A DNA stretch of 64,000 bases from Megascapheus bottae (lineage: Eukaryota > Chordata > Mammalia > Rodentia > Geomyidae), in the NCBI GenBank assembly GCA_024803745.1, contig JANJXV010000013.1, positions 2,604,001 through 2,668,000 on the forward strand. Reading direction: 5' to 3'. This document shows positions 37,167-48,620 of this stretch, one piece after another. Each line of letters begins with the position of its first letter. The stretch's first letter is position 1. The notes beneath the pieces were generated by a model. That model saw only the letters and a list, made by a program, of their open reading frames with translations. It was not told the DNA's origin and searched no databases. The translations under genes were made by a program, and so were the position numbers.

Positions 37167-37344
37167 CTATCTTCATGAATGGTCCAAGTAGTCAAGATGT
37201 ACTGTACTCATAAACTGATTTCTTAAATGGTAACTATTTTGTACAACTATGTAAAGAAACTGAAAATATAAATTTTTAAAAGAAACAAAGGCAGTAGTCA
37301 CCATAAATCCCAAGTTTAAAAAAAAACTTTTTTCTTTTCTTTTT

Positions 37345-37460
37345 TCAATTACTTTTTTTCTTTTCTTTTTGCCTTGAAAGATGGGATCTCAAGGAATCTC
37401 TGAAGGGTTCCTCCAGCCTCTCACAAAGTGGTATACCTGTAGGCACATATCACCACAGGA
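37345..37460 (-). mobile_element. Old B1-like relic (minus), intron 1
   Basis: AGATGGGATCTCAAGGAATC and CTGTAGGCACATATCACC keep 7SL-type order in reverse. Confidence 0.5.
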
Positions 37461-37484
37461 GTTACAATTATTCAGCAGTAACAC

Positions 37485-37662
37485 TCACTAGACATTATGT
37501 TGGAAATGAAATATGTAACTCAGGAGGGCAGGGAGGAGTAAAATTGGGAGAAAATGAGGGAGTGGGTGACACTGTTCAAAAAAAGAAATGTTCTCATTGC
37601 CTGACATGGAACTGTAACCCCTTTGCACATCACTTTACAGTATTTTTTTTAATCTCTTCACA
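37485..37662 (+). mobile_element. L1 3' end fragment, intron 1
   Basis: Short 3' UTR piece with the GGTGACACTGTTCAAAAAAA landmark and a CCCCTTTGCACATCAC end. No coding content. Confidence 0.72.
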
Positions 37663-37678
37663 GAAATATCACTATAGA

Positions 37679-37877
37679 TGCTGGGAGTTTGGCCTAGTGG
37701 CAGAGTGCTTGCCTAGCATGCATGAAGACCCAGGTTCAACTTCTTGGTTACCATATACATAGAAAAAAGCTGGAAGTGATACTGTGGCTCAAGTTGAAGA
37801 ACCCTAACTAGCTTGAGAAAGCCCAAGGACAGTGCTCAGGCTCTGAGTTCAAGCCCCAGGACTAACAAAAAAAAAAT
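37679..37877 (+). mobile_element. ID-like dimeric SINE, intron 1
   Basis: GCTGGGAGTTTGGCCTAGTG to CCAGGACTAAC plus A-run, with ATCACTATA on both sides. Confidence 0.93.
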
Positions 37878-38239
37878 CACTATAAAACATCCATCAAGAA
37901 TGTCATTTTAATTCATTTATTTCCTGTCTGTTTCCCCATGAGATTAATGCTATACATTTTCCATGGAGATGGTTTACTAGTAATATGACTTCCATCTTTG
38001 GCCAAGGACTAGAACAAAGCTAATTAACCCTCCTGAGCATAATTATGGATGACAAACTGTAAACTAGTAGTAACTTTTAGCCCTACGTTTTGAACATTAA
38101 ACTCTTTTAAAAGATTTTACTTCTAGAAAATCTAAAAAATATTGCTCTGAAAAAGAATGTATCACAATGAGAGTACATTTTATGCTGCATCTATTTCATC
38201 TTTCTGGTAATCACTCATAAATAATGATTTCTTCAAAGA

Positions 38240-38435
38240 AGGTTCTCTCAACCTCAACACTACAGACATATGGGTAGAAATGCATAAGGCCATGTCTTAT
38301 GCATTATAGGATGTAAGCAGTACCACTGGCTTCTCCTTTCTAAATGCCAGGATCATTCCCTTCTGTGACAATAAAAAGCATCTACAGACACTGCCAAACA
38401 TCCCATACGAGGCACTCCTGAATGAAAGTAACTGC
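38240..38435 (+). mobile_element. MER20-like hAT-Charlie relic, intron 1
   Basis: Diverged match in order to the non-autonomous DNA transposon MER20 as I remember it: CTCAACCTCAACACTACAGA, TATGCATTATAGGATGTAAG, TAAATGCCAGGATCATTCCC and a final ACAGACACTGCCAAACATCC. Confidence 0.7.
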
Positions 38436-38464
38436 TTTAAAGACATCAACTTCAATTTATATCT

Positions 38465-38815
38465 CTGCTATAATTTGGATCTTAAATGTCCCCAATGGCA
38501 TTATGTGCTAATTAGCAAGCTTGGTCCCCAACATATGGCCCTATGTGGAAGGTAGTAGAAAACTTAGGAGGTGAGACCTAGTAGGTCTTAGATGGACAGA
38601 GGGTGTGCCCTTGAAGGGGACAATGGGAATGCAGCCCTTCCTGTCTGTGGCAAAGTGACCAGTTTCCTGTGGTACACACTCCCAACACAGTGTACAGTGT
38701 TCAGTCTCAACAGAGGCTGAAAAGAAACAGGAGTAAGCAACCTTGGATTTTTTTGAAAGTAAGACTTTCAAAAAAAATTAATTGATTCAGACATTTTGTT
38801 GGAGTAACACAAAAA
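38465..38815 (+). repeat. Old medium-reiteration repeat, intron 1
   Basis: The order TTTGGATCTTAAATGTCCCC, GCTTGGTCCCCAACATATGG, GAGGTGAGACCTAGTAGGTC, GTGCCCTTGAAGGGGACAAT and a TTCCTGTGGTACACACTCCC end is that of a common ancient mammalian interspersed repeat whose name I cannot fix. A related copy is at 41.05-41.48 kb. Confidence 0.5.
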
Positions 38816-39482
38816 TATCCAACAGTAGATTGGTGCCAAGAAGAAAGGTTGTTGTGATGCCTATAAATGAGATGATGTAGAGAAGCCTATTAGTTTACAG
38901 GACTTAAGAAAAATTAGCAAATACAGGTTAGAGAACCCTTATAATGCTTTCAGCTAAGCTTAAGAGACAATTCTAGCAGGGCTCAAAAGCCAAAATACTA
39001 ATAAAAATGTTGTCAAGAAAGGCTATACAGATAAAGTTTCAGATAAAAATAAGGATTTTTTGAACTAGAAAAGAAGTCATTCTTATACCATGGGAAAGAT
39101 ACCTAGTTGCATTATGCCCATTCCCTGACTCTGTGAGAAGCTAAATTTAAAGGTGATTAACCATGTACTGTACTATAAACTTACATGTTGAATTGAAACC
39201 CCTATGTGCAACTACCTAAAGATTTTTTAATAGATAAAATAACAAATAAATAAATAATAAAATAGTCCATTGGGGGAGGAGATTTCAGGACATCGCCCAA
39301 TTCAGGCAGCTGTAAGTACTGATTGGCTGTATTTAACCAGAATTACTGTAAGAATCAGAAACAAAAACTAAGCAAAAAGGGCTTAATCATCAGCAACTTA
39401 GTGAGAAAAGGAGCTAATAAGGAGAGTATAGTGACTAAAAACATTAGTGACATTCAAAAACAGCTGGACATTCAAGAACTAG

Positions 39483-39695
39483 TTGGGCACTGGTGATTCA
39501 CGCCTGTAATCCTAGCTACTCAGGAAACTGAGATTTGAAGATTGAGGTTTGAAACCAGCCTGGGCAAAATAATCCATGACGGTCTGGTCTCCAAACTATC
39601 AAAAAGCAAGAAGTGGAACTGAGGTTCAAGTGGTGGACTGCCAGACTTGAGTGAAAAAAGCTGAGAGAGCTTCCAGGCCCTAAATTCTAAGGTGG
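39483..39695 (+). mobile_element. B1/ID composite SINE, intron 1
   Basis: GATTCACGCCTGTAATCCTA head and ID-like module ending CCAGGCCCTAAATTC. Confidence 0.9.
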
Positions 39696-40089
39696 TGGAG
39701 GAAGAGTCAAGTGCTATGCACATGCCTTGAGGGCATCTCAGGCACCAGCAAAGCACCATAATCAGAATGAAGTTATAAAAGGCAAACTTATTTCAAGAAT
39801 TTCCCTTTGAAAAGACCCATTCTTGGGCACCCTGCTTGACCACAACTGTCTGTACTGAGCTGGCAAGGTATACAGAGGCAGTGCTGGTTCAAGCACATGT
39901 GGGTCTATGTATAGTTCCAGCTAGAAGCAGATTTTGGTAATGTCCACATGTTGCTGGTTTCACAAGCATGTAGGACACAAGAGTTGTGTGGGGGGGAGGG
40001 GGATAGGGGGTTAAGGAGGTTTCCACTGAGATTTCAGAGGAAAACCTAGGGTATTAAGCAGTGCGTGGAAGAAAGAAAAGTCCCTGATA

Positions 40090-40292
40090 GGGCGGGGAGT
40101 TTGGCCTAGTGGTAGAGTGCTTGCCTAGCATGCATGAAGACCTGGGTTCAATTCCTCAGTACCACATACATAGAAAAAAGCTGGAAGTGGTGCTGAGGCT
40201 CAGGTGGTAGAGCTCTAGCCTTGAGAAAGTCCAAGGACAGTGCTCAGGCCCCGAGCTCAAGCCCAGGACTGGCAAAAAAAAAAAAAAAAAAA
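40090..40292 (+). mobile_element. ID-like dimeric SINE, young, intron 1
   Basis: Near-consensus copy starting GGCGGGGAGTTTGGCCTAGT with a run of about 20 A. Perfect duplication AAAAGTCCCTGATA at about 40077-40090 and 40291-40304. Confidence 0.96.
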
Positions 40293-40682
40293 AGTCCCTG
40301 ATAAGTGAAAGTGAAGCCAACACCGAAATGGCTGCTCCAGGAAGACAGAGGTACCTGGAACATGAAATGCCTCATAAGGAAAGATGCAAGCAATATGCAA
40401 CCCCATCCTAAGATAGTAGCCATATGATCCACAGGCAGCAAAGCCATAAGGATATGACTTATGAGCCCTTTCAATATGATATGAGCCCTTTAGAGCCCAC
40501 ATCCTGTGTGCCACTGTGTCCTGGCTGCCAGACATGGAAATCAAAATTGATGGGTGCCCCGTTAGGTTTAGTCTTGCTTTGGTTCAGTCTCTACTGTCTA
40601 TGTTCATATTTCTCCTTCTAAGAAGAGAATGTTTCCTGTGTCACTGTATCTTGGAAGTATGCTCACTTAAAAAAAATAATAA

Positions 40683-40972
40683 TAAGTGGGAGCAGTGGCT
40701 CACGCCTGTAATCCTAGCTACTCAGGAGGCTGAGATCTAAAGATCATGGTTCAAAGCCAGCCTGGGCACAAAAGGATCTGAGATTCTTATCTCCAATTAA
40801 CCTATAGAAAACGGGAAGTGGGGCTTGGCTCAAGGGTAGGGTGATAACCTTGAGCTGAAGAGCTCAGGGACATCACCCAGGCCCAAGCATAGGGTGGTAG
40901 CCTTGAGTTGAAGAGCTCAGGGACTGAGCCCAGGCCGAGTTCAAGCCTCATGCTCACAAAAAAATAAATAAG
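40683..40972 (+). mobile_element. Long B1/ID/ID SINE, intron 1
   Basis: B1-like head, then GAGCTGAAGAGCTCAGGGAC and again GAGTTGAAGAGCTCAGGGAC, the same module duplication as at 22.6 and 56.0 kb. Confidence 0.92.
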
Positions 40973-41049
40973 GGTTCACGACTGTTTTAACAGAAATCTT
41001 GGACTTACATGTTTCAGCAATAATGGGATAATTAAGACGTTGGGGATTG

Positions 41050-41480
41050 AAAGAATGTGGCTGTGTGTGATGGTCACAAGCCTGTCCACACCAAGGGCAG
41101 GATGGTTTCATTTAAATCCCAAAGGCCCACGTGTTACAGTGGAGCTTTAACAAATGGGACCCAGTAGCAGGGCATTAGGGTCATGAACTCTTTTTTTTTC
41201 ATATATTTTTTATTGTAATTAATAGAAGGGTTGCATATTTGCCAGATAGATGGTGCATTAATTCCCATACATTGATACCCTTTCACATGTCTTGGTCCTC
41301 ATTTCCCTCCCCCCACCCAGGGTCATGAACTCTTAAGAAAATCCCTTCCTTCCTCTTTTACTTCCTGACCACGGCAAGAAGAGCAGTTTCTTCTACCACA
41401 TTCTGTCTACAAAGATGTAGTGTCTTGCACAGTCCTAAAAGCAATTTCAGGCAATAAACTGAAATTTCCAAAACTGAGGA
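41050..41480 (+). repeat. Second copy of the old repeat, carrying a short L1 insertion
   Basis: AATCCCAAAGGCCCACGTGT, a GGGACCCAGTAGCAGGGCAT segment, and CTTTTACTTCCTGACCACGG parallel the 38.5-kb repeat. The 41190-41321 L1 tip lies within it between direct repeats. Confidence 0.45.
41190..41321 (-). mobile_element. Very short L1 3' end insertion with target duplication, intron 1
   Basis: About 130 bp of L1 3' UTR in minus orientation, flanked by AGGGTCATGAACTCTT on the left (about 41178-41193) and again on the right (about 41319-41334). The direct repeat and T-rich left end show an L1-machinery insertion truncated to its tail. It landed in an older repeat that continues on both sides. Confidence 0.82.
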
Positions 41481-41599
41481 CCACAAAAAAAAAAAATTTC
41501 TTCTTAAGCTGATTACTTTTTAGCTGATTTTTGTTAGAGTGGGACAAAAGTAACACAATCTTTATAACCATTTTATTACCTAGATTTTTTTTAACTTCA

Positions 41600-41762
41600 A
41601 GGCCCCCATGCTTGCTCGGTTTATCTGCTCACAGCTGGCACTTGAGCCATGTTACCAGCCCAACTTTTTGATAGTTAACCAGAGATGAGTCTTGTAGACT
41701 TTTTTGCCAGCCTGGCTTAGAACCAAGAATCTCCAGGTCTCAAACTCCTGAGTAGCTAGAAT
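41600..41762 (-). mobile_element. B1/ID SINE relic (minus), intron 1
   Basis: CACTTGAGCCATGTTACCAG, GTTAACCAGAGATGAGTCTT, CTCAAACTCCTGAGTAGCTA: the family in reverse, with an ID part at the left. Confidence 0.7.
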
Positions 41763-41912
41763 CATTGACTCATACCTATAATTGTAGTTCTTCAGGAGGC
41801 TGAGACCCAAAGGCTCATAAGTTCAAAGCCAAACATAGCAGAAAAATCCGAGACTTCATCTCCAAAATAACCATCTCCAAATGCCGGGGTGGAAGTGTGA
41901 TTCAAGAAACAG
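41763..41912 (+). mobile_element. B1/ID SINE relic, intron 1
   Basis: ATTGACTCATACCTATAATT head, GTTCAAAGCCAAACATAGCA. Head to head with the preceding minus copy. Confidence 0.75.
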
Positions 41913-42086
41913 TTGGGACTGAAATTTTCTATTATAATTTAAATATGCATTAAAAAGGAATAGACAATTTCACAGTATCTGTTAATAGAAGTATTCATAA
42001 GTCTAGGGCTTCGAGTATAAGAAAAGGCTAAATTTAAAAGGAAATAAATTAGTGGGTTGGTTTTTTTGTTTTTTAGGGGTTTTTTT

Positions 42087-42165
42087 GGTAGTACTAGAGT
42101 AACTCAAGGCCCTGCCCTTATACTTGGTAGAAGGTACTGTACATTTGAGCCACACCTACAATAAT
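42087..42165 (-). mobile_element. ID-like monomer (minus), intron 1
   Basis: GGTAGTACTAGAGTAACTCA to TTTGAGCCACACCTACAATA. Confidence 0.6.
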
Positions 42166-42439
42166 TAATTGTATTCTGGCACTGAATTTAACAAGTTGTT
42201 AATTAAACTTTTTCTATAAAGTAACTACATCTTATTTCTCTCATTCTCCTTCTGCTAAAATTTACATTTGTGTCATAACAGTTAAGCCTAATACATAGTC
42301 ACAACATATAATCATTGTGTCATTTCCTTAGGAAAGGCTTCTCAAACTCTCCATGCTAAAATAGGTCCTCATTTAACATACCTAGTAATACCCTGTTCAT
42401 TTTAATGCTATTTATCACACCTATATTAATTTCTGTGTT

Positions 42440-42637
42440 TCTTCCCCCCGCCCCCCAATCCTGGGGCTTGCACTCGGGCCTGGGCACTATCCTTGAGCTT
42501 TCTCAAGGCTACTGCTCTACCATTTGAGCCACAGCACCACTTACAGCATTTTCTGTGTAAGTAATAACACGGAATTAAACCAAGGGCTTTATGCATGCTA
42601 GGCAAGCACTGTATCACTAGGCCACACTTCCAGCCCT
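42440..42637 (-). mobile_element. ID-like dimeric SINE (minus), intron 1
   Basis: AATCCTGGGGCTTGCACTCG to CTAGGCCACACTTCCAGCCC. Confidence 0.92.
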
Positions 42638-43867
42638 ATGTGTTTAAGTTTATGTTTTCCTTTTAACTGTATTTCTAACTTCCCTTAATATTTGATGAAT
42701 AGAAAGAGAAGGAATAAAAACTTGGGGTAAAGAAATCATTACACTACACTCTGTAACTCCAAACGAAGCCATGGGCAACTACAGAAATTCAAGAAGTCCT
42801 CTTTAATTTCAGCCTCCTATGCTTGGGAGTTTCTGAGATACAGACATGCAAAATTAATCTTATGTCTATTTAGTCAACGTTTAAGAATCAAGGCTGACCA
42901 GTACAAACCTCTGTCACTGTCAGAGATACAGAATCCTTCAAGGAAACACCCGAAGTAGGCTAACTGTAATTCAAACCCAAAGATCTAACTGGAATGAAGA
43001 AACTAAAGCAACCTCAGAAACGTAGTGAGTTGAAAGACTTCATGGTCACAAGTTGAAAACATTGTAAATTTGGAACTCACAAAAGGAATTTGATCAAATC
43101 TGAAGACACTTGATCCAGCACTTTTCTGTCTTTAATACTTCACTTTTTTCCAAACTCTTATAAGACAGCTGATTATCAAAGCATCAAACATCTTAAGCAT
43201 TACTACACATTGCTCTCTTGCCCTGTGGTATTTAGCAGTGCAACTGTATTTTACATATACTTCATTAAACAAACAAGAATAGAAGTAATAAAGGTATTAT
43301 ACCAAGATACTTATGACTTCCTTAAAAAGTTACACTTATTTGTTAAACTTTCACTTGAATTAACTCCCCTTCCCTATGTATCATAAAGGTCTCACGACAT
43401 TTTTTTTCCATTTCTAAAGCTGATACACATAGGTATGTGGGGTGTTAATATAGTCCAGTCCCTACACTGTTCTATTTTAATGAAATAAATATATATGCAT
43501 ATATATTGCTTATGCTTAAACTGAGGCTAAATTTTTTATCAAAGTTGTAAAAGAGCCATTTTATACACTTTTAAATGCTTGGGTTTTGTTTTGTTTTGTT
43601 TGGCATCTAACCAGCTGCTGTCCACTTTAAAGTATTCTCCTGAATTCAAGGACTATGTATTTTTAGTAAAATCTTAAATTGAAAAACATGAAGTAGGTTA
43701 TTTGAATAAGCAAAGAAGAAAACAGTATGAAATATGATCAGATAAGCATATGAAAAATTTCACTGGCTCTGTGGGTCATAGGAAACTTCGCACTTCTATT
43801 GAGCCAGGTTATCTCTGAAAAGTTATAACAAGGACTCACTTCCACCTTTAAACTATATGATGTAGGT
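42638..43867. other. Intron 1, no recognised feature
   Basis: About 1.2 kb without recognisable repeats apart from a short TTTTG run near 43586. No coding signal. Confidence 0.45.
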
Positions 43868-43990
43868 ATTTATAAAGACAATGGGGTTCACAAACGTTAA
43901 GAACCTGCTCAAAGCCACAAAGTTAGTATATGGCAAGGTTGAGATTTAATCCTATCTTCAAGCTCTTAGCAACATTTCACAAAGCTCCCT
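43868..43990 (+). mobile_element. MIR SINE relic, intron 1
   Basis: Contains the MIR-core order: AAGAACCTGCTCAAAGCCAC, AAAGTTAGTATATGGCAAGG, TTGAGATTTAATCCT and CTCTTAGCAAC. Ancient mammalian SINE. Confidence 0.75.
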
Positions 43991-44214
43991 ACTCAGGACT
44001 TCCCTGCCATGCTCTCGCTCTCATCCAGTACTATTCATTTCTTAGTCTTTTCATTCTTCTATCTGTTTCTATCTTTTCTCTACACTAAATATGAGCATTC
44101 TCCACGTTTCCCCAAGATTTATGAATAATTCCTAGCTTATGACTCCCTATCAGCTACCTTAACTGACTACCACCCACCAAATGAAGTTCAAGTTCTAGCT
44201 GACATTTCCTGAGG

Positions 44215-44430
44215 AACTTATACCTTATTCCACCTGAAGGACTGTCATTCAAGCCATTCCTCTCCCTTGTTACCACCGAGTTCTACTTTTCCCAGCCTAG
44301 TTTTCCTTCAAGTCCACTAAAATGTCACCTCTTCTATTAAGTTTCCCTTTACCTTCCAAATATTATTAAGCCCAAACATCAATCTCCCTGGCATTAGTTT
44401 ATATATTCTATCAGTTTAAGAAAGTGTTTG
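44215..44430 (+). mobile_element. L2-like 3' relic, intron 1
   Basis: TTCAAGTCCACTAAAATGTC followed by ACCTCTTCTATTAAG and CCTTTACCTTCC follows the L2 3' end order. Diverged; no open frame. Confidence 0.5.
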
Positions 44431-44439
44431 TTTTTTTTT

Positions 44440-44650
44440 CACGCCTGTAATCCTAGCTAGTCAGGAGGCTGAGATCTGAGGAAAGTAGTTCAAAGCCAGC
44501 CTGGGCACTAAAATCCATGAGACTCATCTCCAATTAACCACCAGAAAATGGAAAGTGGCATTGTGGTTTAAGAGGTAGAGCGCTAGCCTTGAGCTGAAGA
44601 GCTCAGGAACAGAGTTCAAGCCCCAAGACCAACAACAACAACAAAAAAGC
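44440..44650 (+). mobile_element. B1/ID composite SINE, intron 1
   Basis: TCACGCCTGTAATCCTAGCT head (start truncated), ID-like module, (AAC)n tail. Confidence 0.9.
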
Positions 44651-44899
44651 ATATACTGATTGACTTGAAGGTATAAATCAACATCTCCTTTCCTAACCCA
44701 TAATAGGTCCCAAGTAAAATCAAAGATAGATTATGAATAGATACATAATTTCAGTATCTCTAGAAGTCATCAAATACAGATAGATATTTTCAGCAGTTTG
44801 CATTATTCACTGATTTTGATATTTTTTCTTTGGGGGGGGGGAAGAAAAAGCATAGTGTCAGAAACTTCAAAGCCTGCCTCATTTCTCATCTTGTTTATC

Positions 44900-45095
44900 C
44901 TTTTTTTTTTTTTTTTTTTGCCCATCCTGGGCTTAGGCTCAGGGCCTGTCCCTGAGCTTTCTCAATACTGGAGCTCTACCACTTGAGCCATAGCACCACT
45001 TCTGGTTTTTTCCTATGTATGTGGAACCAAGGAATCGAACCTGGGTCATCATGCATGCTAGGCAAGCATTCTACCACTAGGCCAAACTCCCAGCC
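44900..45095 (-). mobile_element. ID-like dimeric SINE (minus), intron 1
   Basis: T-run, GCCCATCCTGGGCTTAGGCT, head mirror GCCAAACTCCCAGCCC. Duplication CTTGTTTATC at 44890-44899 and 45096-45105. Confidence 0.95.
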
Positions 45096-45311
45096 CTTGT
45101 TTATCTCTTTAACCTGCTAAACCACTGCTCTAAGAAACTCAGTCCATACCTCTCAAATGATTTCTTCAGCTAGTTCAAGCTTTTCACAACTAAAGACTAC
45201 CTATAAATTATCTTTTATACCTATAATTCCAATTCTTAAATATTTCTTAAAGATCTACAGATGATAGGCTGATCCTTTATAATCTAACAAACTTGTTAAG
45301 AGTATAACTAC

Positions 45312-45592
45312 AAGCTGGGTGCTGGTGGCTCACACTTGTATAGCTACACAGGAAGCTAAGATCTGAGTATTGCAGTTTGGAGCCAGCCATGCCAGGAAAG
45401 TCCCGGAGACAGTCTTATCTCCAATCAACCACTCAAAAACCAAAAGTGGCTCAAAGTGGTAGAACACTATCCTTGTGTAACAAACACTCAAAGATAGACA
45501 GTTGTAGCTCAATAGTACAGTACTAACCTAGAGTAAAAAAGGTAAAAGACAGCTCCCAGGCCCTGAGTTCAAGACCTAGTACCAGCACCAAA
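45312..45592 (+). mobile_element. Long B1/ID/ID SINE (diverged), intron 1
   Basis: GCTGGTGGCTCACACTTGTA head and two ID-like modules (AGTGGTAGAACACTATCCTT and GTAGCTCAATAGTACAGTAC), ending TTCAAGACCTAGTACC. Confidence 0.85.
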
Positions 45593-46099
45593 ATAGAAAA
45601 ATCCAAGTTTGGGGTTTTTTTTCCCTCCCCCAAAATGCAAGTTTTTGAATAATCCCTTCTCCAAAATACAGAAGATTCTCTATTTCTGGAATCAAGTAAG
45701 GGTGAATAGCAGTATCCTATTCCTCAAGAAAGCCACCTAGGAAACAACCACTTGAATAAACCTAGTCAAATTTTCCTTCCTTGGGAAGGCACCTTAAGGA
45801 TTTGAAGAAAATGGAATTCATACTCCAAATATGCAATCTAAATCTGCCTCAAAACCAAGAGCATTAAACTTTTAGAGGCTGTTTGAGTCATGTAATAAGT
45901 TCTTTTCATGACCATCTATGTAAGCAGGTAATGACTAACATAGAAGAAATGAAATAAAACTTCGTAAAATACATGTTGGTGCATGTATAAGCTGTAAGCA
46001 AGTATTACAAATTAGCAGGAATCTATTTAGGAGAGGATCACAAAGAAGCAACAGTATGTGCATCTCATCATATAGAATAATATTAATCAAAATGAACTC

Positions 46100-46412
46100 C
46101 AAGAAATAGAAACAAGAGGGGTTGTGTTTTTTGCCTTTGTTGCTGTTTTTGTTTTCTTTTCCTTTTGTCTTGTTTATCTGCCTTTGGAAGGGTAAGAGGA
46201 AAGATAAAACGGGGTGAACAAATACAGCAGTGGTATTCACTATATTGAAAATCAGCTATGCAACTTTTGGGTGGGGACAGGAGGAAAAAACTGGGAGAGA
46301 ACAAGGGAAGGGGTGACATTGTTCAAAAAGAAATGTACTCTATGTAACTCATGTAACTGCAACCCTTCTGTATAGCACCATTAAAATAACAATAAATTTA
46401 AATTTTTTTTAG
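46100..46412 (+). mobile_element. L1 3' end fragment, intron 1
   Basis: 3' UTR variant with a purine-rich tract, GGTGACATTGTTCAAAAAGA and an AATAA-rich end. The left boundary is uncertain. Confidence 0.68.
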
Positions 46413-46425
46413 AAATATATACAAG

Positions 46426-46682
46426 AGATGGGCATTGGTAACTTCTGCCTGTAATACTAGTGACTCAAGTGTCTGCGATCTAAGGATCATGGTTCAAAGC
46501 CACAGTGAACAGTAAAGTCCATGAAATTCTTATCTCAAACTACAAAAAAAAAAAAAAAAAAAAAAAAAAAGGCTGAAAGTAGAGCTCTGGCTCAAATGGT
46601 AAAGCACTGGTCTCTGGTCTCGACCAAAAGAAGCTTGACAGCTCTCAGACACTAAGGTCAAGCCTTGGGACTAATAAACAAA
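46426..46682 (+). mobile_element. B1/ID SINE with poly-A between modules, intron 1
   Basis: B1-like head to 46543, then 27 A (46544-46570), then an ID-like module (GTAGAGCTCTGGCTCAAATG). The internal A-run marks the B1/ID junction. Confidence 0.88.
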
Positions 46683-47384
46683 GATCCACTAGGGAAATGC
46701 TTATCTACATTCATAAATGTTGTAAGCAGAAGACAAAGTAAAAAGGAAAATCATAGATACAAAGAACAAAAGAAGGCTGAGTACAAATGCACAGAATAAG
46801 GGAATAATTATAATAGGAATAAAAATAAGCAAACTAGTATAATGTATATGATAATAATTTCCAATTAAAAGCAGAACGTGTATCTTTATGTAATGAGATA
46901 TATAAAGTGAAACCCATTGTGCACGTTCCAGAAAATACTAATGATTGAAATCTCTCCCAAAACTATTAAATCCCTCCCACTTCTATCAATGCTGGCAACT
47001 CTGTTAATGAGATTTGAAATTCTAGGAAACAGGTCTTTTTGTCCCATATGCTTAGCCTGTAAGTCCTATTCATTCTTCCTGAGGAATGCCTCTAAAACTG
47101 CCCTTTCATCTTCTCTTGAAGGCCTACAGAATGTCTTCCTCTCTCCTGTGATATGCTCGAGTTATTTTATTCATACCCATTTTATTCGTACTCATTCACT
47201 TAGGCACTTACTAAGGTACTGTGCTAGTTCTGAAACTAAATATTCCTTCAAACAGGAGATGAGACACATATCACAATTACGCATCATCATTTCAATAACA
47301 CCACTTTTATTAGCTACAGCCTAACTACTTGTTAGTCAGTTCCTACAACTCTTGTCCCATTTCAATCCTCATGACAGTCCTTAA

Positions 47385-47490
47385 ACATGAGCATATTTAT
47401 TTTCCACAAGGCCAAGAGGCAGAGGCACAAAGAGATGAAGGGATTTTCCCTGGCTCACACTGCTAATAAATTGCAAATGGAAGTGAAAGT
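47385..47490 (+). mobile_element. MIR SINE relic, intron 1
   Basis: GAGGCACAAAGAGATGAAGG followed by CACTGCTAATAAATTGCAAA matches the MIR core order. Confidence 0.65.
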
Positions 47491-47504
47491 AAAGAAGGGA
47501 GGTT

Positions 47505-47995
47505 GGATCTGGCAGGTGCCATCTTGGCCACACGGAAAATGCTCTTGGCATCTTCATGGATGGGCATATGCCTGAAGCCCAGGAAGCAGGGACATGGCTA
47601 TTGGTTATTAACCTGTCAATCCAGTGCCTAGGACTGGGAGTTTCCTGTGACCCTGCCCCCTGATCTGACCCTATTTAGATCCAGACCAGCTCAGGCGCCA
47701 CGCCAGGTGTCTCCATGTTCTTTCCTGTTTCCTGTCTCCTGGCTCTTCTCCAGTCACCATGGCATCCCAGTTCAGCTCTGTATTGGAGCAGAATTGGTTT
47801 GTTGGTATTGTTTTTGTTTTCTTTTGGGTCTGGCCTTCATGGCTCAGTTTCTAACAGTGTTAAGCATATTTGCCGGCTGCTGGTCTTTGAGATAGGAGTC
47901 CACCATGCAGTCGCCAGCCTTTCAATAAAGACTCTAAGACTCGACTTCTCAAAGTGTGACTTCTCTGTTTTCTCGCCTTATGACACTAGGAATCA
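47505..47995 (+). mobile_element. Possible LTR-derived sequence, intron 1
   Basis: Composition differs from the surrounding intron. It has a CCATCTTGGCC motif near 47519, a CTATTTAGATCC TATA-like box near 47670, AATAAAGACTCTAAGACTCG near 47926 and a pyrimidine-rich end. That order resembles U3-R-U5. I could not define both termini or a target duplication, so this is tentative. Confidence 0.4.
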
Positions 47996-48189
47996 ATTAT
48001 TTCTACCACATGAACTCGTAATCTATCTTTGCATTCCAACCTGTCCACATCTACCAGACTCCTCATCATCATTTTCAGTCAATTCATTGCTCAAAAGATC
48101 CTTCAACAGTTCCTTTAGCTTAATTTTTACATCAAAAATCAAGAACTAAATCCTTTCTTTCCATTACAAACACCAAATTATATAAGGCA

Positions 48190-48275
48190 CTTAATTCTCT
48201 AATCTTCCATTTTCTTACCCATAAAATAAGAAAATAAGAGTTGTATAAGAATTAAACAAAACAAAATATATAAAA
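48190..48275 (-). mobile_element. MIR-like relic (minus), intron 1
   Basis: TCTTCCATTTTCTTACCCAT then AAAATAAGAAAATAAG and AATTAAACAAAAC resemble the MIR 5' side in reverse. Short and diverged. Confidence 0.5.
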
Positions 48276-48437
48276 GACTAAACATGAAATTTCTTAATAA
48301 ATAGGATCTACTATTCTGAACTTGACTCATAAACCTTCTGTTTTACGTAATGTACATACGGCTTCTCCTATGAAACCATAAGGAGACTTCTGCCTTAATT
48401 CACTGTATTCCTTACTCTCCATTAAGAGTAAGCACTC

Positions 48438-48620
48438 ACCCAGACACTGGTGATTTATGTCTATAATCCTAGCAACTCAGAAGGCTGAGATCTCAGGATC
48501 TCAGGCAGCCCAGACAGGAAAATCCATGAGACTCTTATTTCCAATTAGCCACCAGAAAACCATAAGTGGAGCAGGGACAGCACTTAGGCCCCAAGTTCAA
48601 GCCCCACAACCAAAAGGAAG
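48438..48620 (+). mobile_element. B1/ID composite SINE, intron 1
   Basis: TGATTTATGTCTATAATCCT head, internal deletion, ID-like end TTCAAGCCCCACAACCAAA. Confidence 0.85.

Noticed and set aside
46917..47324. 135-codon open frame
   Set aside because: No recognised family, no splice context, and it ends next to a MIR relic in a Tmem135 intron on the opposite strand. Chance frame is the simplest explanation.
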